From: Prasinococcaceae sp. CCMP 1430
Taxonomy: Eukaryota; Prasinodermophyta; Palmophyllophyceae; Prasinococcales; Prasinococcaceae
DNA length: 17,872 nucleotides
Direction: 5' to 3'
Assembly (NCBI GenBank): GCA_013416795.1
Contig: RQSC01000012.1
Coordinates: forward strand, 284,965 to 302,836
Shown here: in pieces, positions 15,340 through 17,872 of the stretch
Position numbering within the stretch: the first letter of the stretch is position 1
Layout of the letters: every line of letters starts with the position of its first letter
The notes under the pieces: model-generated
What the model saw: the letters and a program-made list of their open reading frames with translations, nothing else
Databases searched by the model: none
What the model was told of the DNA's origin: nothing
Translations under genes and position numbers: made by a program

Positions 15340-15743
15340 GGCTCCACCGCACGCGGGGGGCTTGCCCGCGTGCGGTGTGACAGCTCTGCCAGTGCGCGAC
15401 CACCGTGCTCACTTGAGCGCTAAGGCCAGAGCGAAATCCTCATCCACCAGGCGCCGCAAAGAAACCACGCCCTTCCCAGCGATGCCACGCAGCAGCGAGA
15501 CGCCCTCGCTCGCGACGAGCGAGAGGAGCTCGGTCGCAGCTACGGGGCAGGAGGCGCCCGGGGCGGCGGCGGCGCGCTGTGTCCCCAGCACGCCCCGACG
15601 AAGGAAGGTTTGCGGAGCCGAGGCGCGGGACACGGTGGCACGTCGCACCCACGGCAAGCAGCACCGTCGGGCGCAAGGTGTAATAAGACAAGGGAGTGTC
15701 TTTTATGGGGAACAAAAAATCGCGCCTCGTGCGCGTGGGCTGC
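15340..15743. other. Region between ATPase alpha stop and HAD start
   Basis: 404 bp between two minus-strand genes. It should contain the ATPase 3' UTR, with a CATAAAA element (plus strand 15701-15707) 37 nt after the stop as a possible polyadenylation signal, and then the HAD promoter and 5' UTR with its 13-bp inverted repeat. A minus-strand frame at 15657-15409 encodes a presequence-like string but has no ATG, so it is not called as a gene. Confidence 0.5.
15345..15377. repeat. Perfect 13-bp inverted repeat beside HAD start codon
   Basis: CACCGCACGCGGG (15345-15357) and CCCGCGTGCGGTG (15365-15377) are exact reverse complements around a 7-nt spacer. In the HAD transcript the stem would end 5 nt before the AUG at 15339. 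In DNA it could form a cruciform or be a dyad protein-binding site. Function is unknown. Confidence 0.75.
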
Positions 15744-17321
15744 TCACTGCTCCTTCGCGGCCAGGAAGGACGCGGTGTAGTTCGTGTAGAACTCCTTGAG
15801 CTTCGCCTCCGTGGCGTCGGTGATCTCGCCGTCCTTCTTGATGGTGTCGCAGATCGAGGGGTCAACCTTGGCGAGCGCGCCTTCCTCGAACGCAGCGATG
15901 TCGCTGATCTCGACGTTGTCAAGGTAGCCGCGCACGGCGCCGTAGATGACCACCACCTGCTGCTCGATCGGCATGGGCACGTACTGGCCCTGCTTGAGCA
16001 CCTCAGTCAGACGAGCGCCGCGGTTGAGCAGGTACTGCGTGGCAGCGTCGAGGTCCGAGCCGAACTGCGCGAACGCCGCGACCTCGCGGTACTGGGCGAG
16101 CTCGAGCTTGAGCGAGCCCGACACCTGCTTCATGGCCTTCATCTGGGCGGCGGAGCCGACGCGGGACACGGACAGACCGACGTTGATCGCAGGGCGGATG
16201 CCGCGGTAGAACAGGTCGGTCTCGAGGAAGATCTGGCCGTCAGTGATCGAAATCACGTTGGTGGGAATGTACGCCGACACGTCACCGGCCTGGGTCTCGA
16301 TCACGGGCAGCGAGGTCAGCGAGCCGAGGCCAGCCTCCTCCGACATCTTGGCGGCGCGCTCCAGGAGGCGCGAGTGCAGGTAGAAGACATCACCAGGGAA
16401 CGCCTCACGACCGGGCGGGCGGCGCAGCAGCAGCGACATCTGGCGGTAGGCGACCGACTGCTTCGACAGGTCATCGTAGATGATCAGCGCGTGCTTGCCG
16501 TTGTCGCGGAAGTACTCGCCCATGGCGCAGCCGGAGTAGGGCGCAAGGAACTGCAGCGGCGCGGGGTCCGACGCGGTGGCCGCCACGATGGTGGAGTACT
16601 CGAGGGCGCCGGCGTCACCGAGCACCTTCATGAGCTGCGCCACGGTCGAGCGCTTCTGGCCGACGGCCACGTAGATGCAGTACAGCTTCTTGGACTCGTC
16701 GTCGGTGTTGTTGACCGACTTCTGGTTGAGGATGGTGTCGATCGCAATGGCGGTCTTGCCGGTCTGGCGATCGCCGATGATCAGCTCACGCTGGCCACGG
16801 CCGATGGGCACCAGCGAGTCGACGGCCTTGAGGCCAGTCTGCATGGGCTCGTGCACCGACTTGCGCGCAATGATGCCCGGCGCCTTGAGCTCGACACGGC
16901 GCTGCGTCACGTCGCTGAGCGGGCCCTTGCCGTCAATGGGGATGCCGAGGCCGTCCACCACGCGGCCGAGCATGCCCATGCCCACCGGCACGTCCACAAT
17001 GGAGCCGGTGCGCTTCACGACGTCGCCCTCGTTGATCTGGGTGTCCGAGCCGAAGCACACCACACCGACGTTGTCGTTCTCCAGGTTGAGCGCCATGCCC
17101 TGCACACCCGACGCGAACTCAACCATCTCGCCGGCCTGCACCTTGGACAGGCCGTACACGCGCGCGATACCGTCACCGATCGACAGCACGCGGCCCACCT
17201 CGTCGACGTCGAGGCTGTCCTTGTAGTTCATCAGCTTCTCCTCGAGGATCGAGCTGATCTCGGCGGCGCCGGCGAAGCCTGTCGAGTCGAGCGTCACAGG
17301 CGTCAGCGCGGCCGTCCGCAT
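15744..17321 (-). CDS. Mitochondrial F1-ATPase alpha subunit (nuclear gene)
   Basis: 525 residues from the ATG at 17321, with TGA at 15746-15744 and no introns within. Walker A is GDRQTGKT (183-190), Walker B is LIIYDD (279-284), and the ATP synthase alpha/beta signature [10 protein letters not shown] (377-386) is followed by R387, the likely arginine finger. [11 protein letters not shown] near the N-terminus and [19 protein letters not shown] mark the mitochondrial/alphaproteobacterial type rather than the plastid type. The subunit forms the alpha3beta3 hexamer on the inner mitochondrial membrane and holds the non-catalytic nucleotide sites. The start is uncertain. Only about 20 residues precede the mature-like sequence from the ATG at 17321, yet the frame remains open upstream to TAA 17396-17394 with an Arg-rich, presequence-like stretch ([15 protein letters not shown]) that has no ATG. 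Confidence 0.95.
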   Translation of the reverse strand: MRTAALTPVTLDSTGFAGAAEISSILEEKLMNYKDSLDVDEVGRVLSIGDGIARVYGLSKVQAGEMVEFASGVQGMALNLENDNVGVVCFGSDTQINEGDVVKRTGSIVDVPVGMGMLGRVVDGLGIPIDGKGPLSDVTQRRVELKAPGIIARKSVHEPMQTGLKAVDSLVPIGRGQRELIIGDRQTGKTAIAIDTILNQKSVNNTDDESKKLYCIYVAVGQKRSTVAQLMKVLGDAGALEYSTIVAATASDPAPLQFLAPYSGCAMGEYFRDNGKHALIIYDDLSKQSVAYRQMSLLLRRPPGREAFPGDVFYLHSRLLERAAKMSEEAGLGSLTSLPVIETQAGDVSAYIPTNVISITDGQIFLETDLFYRGIRPAINVGLSVSRVGSAAQMKAMKQVSGSLKLELAQYREVAAFAQFGSDLDAATQYLLNRGARLTEVLKQGQYVPMPIEQQVVVIYGAVRGYLDNVEISDIAAFEEGALAKVDPSICDTIKKDGEITDATEAKLKEFYTNYTASFLAAKEQ

Positions 17322-17576
17322 GCGGAAGCGCGTCGCAAGCGCGCGGCGCAGGCGGTGCGCGCGGCGCGGGCGCGGGTGCGGGCGGAAGCGCTTTTAGGTT
17401 TGGACTGTTGGCGCCCGCGACGCCCGCGGCACTTGCGCGCCCCAGCGCCGAGATCGCCCGGGCGCGCAGGCGACGACCTGGGCTCCCTCCACGGTCGCGC
17501 GCCGATGCGCTCAAGGGCAGGGCCGCGCCGCTGGTCCCCGCCCACCCGCCGCCGCCCCACGCGCTCGGGGCTCCTG

Positions 17577-17586
17577 CCCCAAAATA
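17577..17586 (-). promoter_or_regulatory. TATTTTG core-promoter-like element (ATPase alpha)
   Basis: Minus-strand TATTTTGGGG, about 255 nt before the ATG at 17321, matching the motif near WDR90. If it sets the transcription start, the first AUG of the mRNA is the one at 17321 unless splicing intervenes. Confidence 0.3.
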
Positions 17587-17618
17587 CTCGGGTGTGCCCG
17601 CGCGCAGAAAATGCGCCG

Positions 17619-17627
17619 TTTAGGGTT
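17619..17627 (-). promoter_or_regulatory. Telo-box-like motif AACCCTAAA (ATPase alpha)
   Basis: TTTAGGGTT on the plus strand reads AACCCTAAA towards the ATPase gene, 33 nt upstream of the TATTTTG element. It is the same 9-mer as at 2272. In plants telo-boxes mark promoters of highly expressed housekeeping and ribosomal genes. It is a single copy, so not a telomere. Confidence 0.35.
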
Positions 17628-17872
17628 GGGACATGTGCCCGCTGCCCCGCACGACGCTGCGCGCGGCGGGCGCAGCGGCGCCTCGATGCAGGCATCGACG
17701 CGCGCGGGAGGCGGCACCAAGGGCGATCGAAAGCGGCGATGCGGCGCTGCCCTTTCCTCACTCCCGCGCACCCCGCCCTCGGACGCGCACACACACTCGC
17801 AGGCCCGATGCGCGCACGCGGCGCGACGCACCGCGCGAGGCCGCCACGGGCGCTGCTGCTGCAGCGGCGCCG

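Larger units (their letters stand above)
17322..17872. other. Upstream region of ATPase alpha gene, window edge
   Basis: 551 bp without a gene I can support. It contains the presequence-like open frame just upstream of 17321, a minus-strand TATTTTG element (17580-17586), a telo-box-like motif (17619-17627) and the inverted repeat TCGATGC/GCATCGA (17683-17698). A plus-strand ATG at 17808 opens a frame to the edge. No ATG occurs on the minus strand between the TATTTTG element and 17321. Confidence 0.5.

Noticed and set aside
17619-17627. TTTAGGG as a telomere or interstitial telomeric array
   Set aside because: Only one unit is present and the flanks are not repeats, so it is treated as a promoter-type motif instead.
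1-17872. CRISPR arrays, insertion sequences, rRNA genes, viral or bacterial insert
   Set aside because: No regularly spaced repeats, terminal inverted repeats with transposase, rRNA signatures or compositionally foreign block was seen; all recognised genes are eukaryotic.

Overview
The window is nuclear DNA of a photosynthetic eukaryote, almost certainly a GC-rich unicellular alga. Three points support this. Genes are split by spliceosomal-type introns of about 200-280 nt. The mitochondrial F1-ATPase alpha subunit appears as a nuclear gene. An EXECUTER-type plastid protein sits in the same window as a WDR90/POC16 centriole protein, which implies plastids and basal bodies or flagella. The lineage (haptophyte, prasinophyte or other green or secondary alga) cannot be fixed from sequence alone. 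No prokaryotic operon, CRISPR array, IS element, rRNA or tRNA gene was recognised.

Layout, left to right. (1) 2-1801 (+): 5'-truncated EXECUTER1/2-like gene with two UVR-like helical pairs and the conserved C-terminal EXECUTER domain. (2) 1802-3411: low-complexity upstream region holding a TATA box, a telo-box-like motif, tetra- and pentanucleotide repeats in inverted orientation, and a candidate 33-codon first exon at 2871 containing one ambiguous base. (3) 3412-6480 (+): 1022-residue nuclear protein with a Tudor-like module and a motif resembling the Enhancer-of-Polycomb-like (EPL) region. (4) 6481-6847: convergent 3' region with a hairpin, a GA microsatellite and a GAGCTA repeat. (5) 6848-12388 (-): WDR90/POC16 orthologue, a 5.5-kb open frame without visible introns. 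(6) 12389-13246: divergent promoter region. (7) 13247-13951 (+): two-exon ubiquitin E2 variant (UEV1/MMS2). (8) 14161-15339 (-): three-exon HAD phosphatase resembling N-acylneuraminate-9-phosphatase. (9) 15744-17321 (-): mitochondrial ATP synthase alpha subunit with an unresolved N-terminus. (10) 17322-17872: its upstream region.

The genes do not form one pathway. They are housekeeping and organelle-related genes packed tightly, with two convergent pairs (EPL-like/WDR90 and UEV/HAD) and one divergent pair (WDR90/UEV). The less ordinary signals are non-coding or structural. They are a perfect 13-bp hairpin ending 5 nt before the HAD start codon, telo-box-like and TATTTTG motifs upstream of several genes, a shared intron grammar (GTGCG donors, CTGAC branch-like sites), the presequence-like frame upstream of the first ATPase ATG, and the unusual EPL-like protein. 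I did not find convincing evidence for a wholly new multi-gene system.
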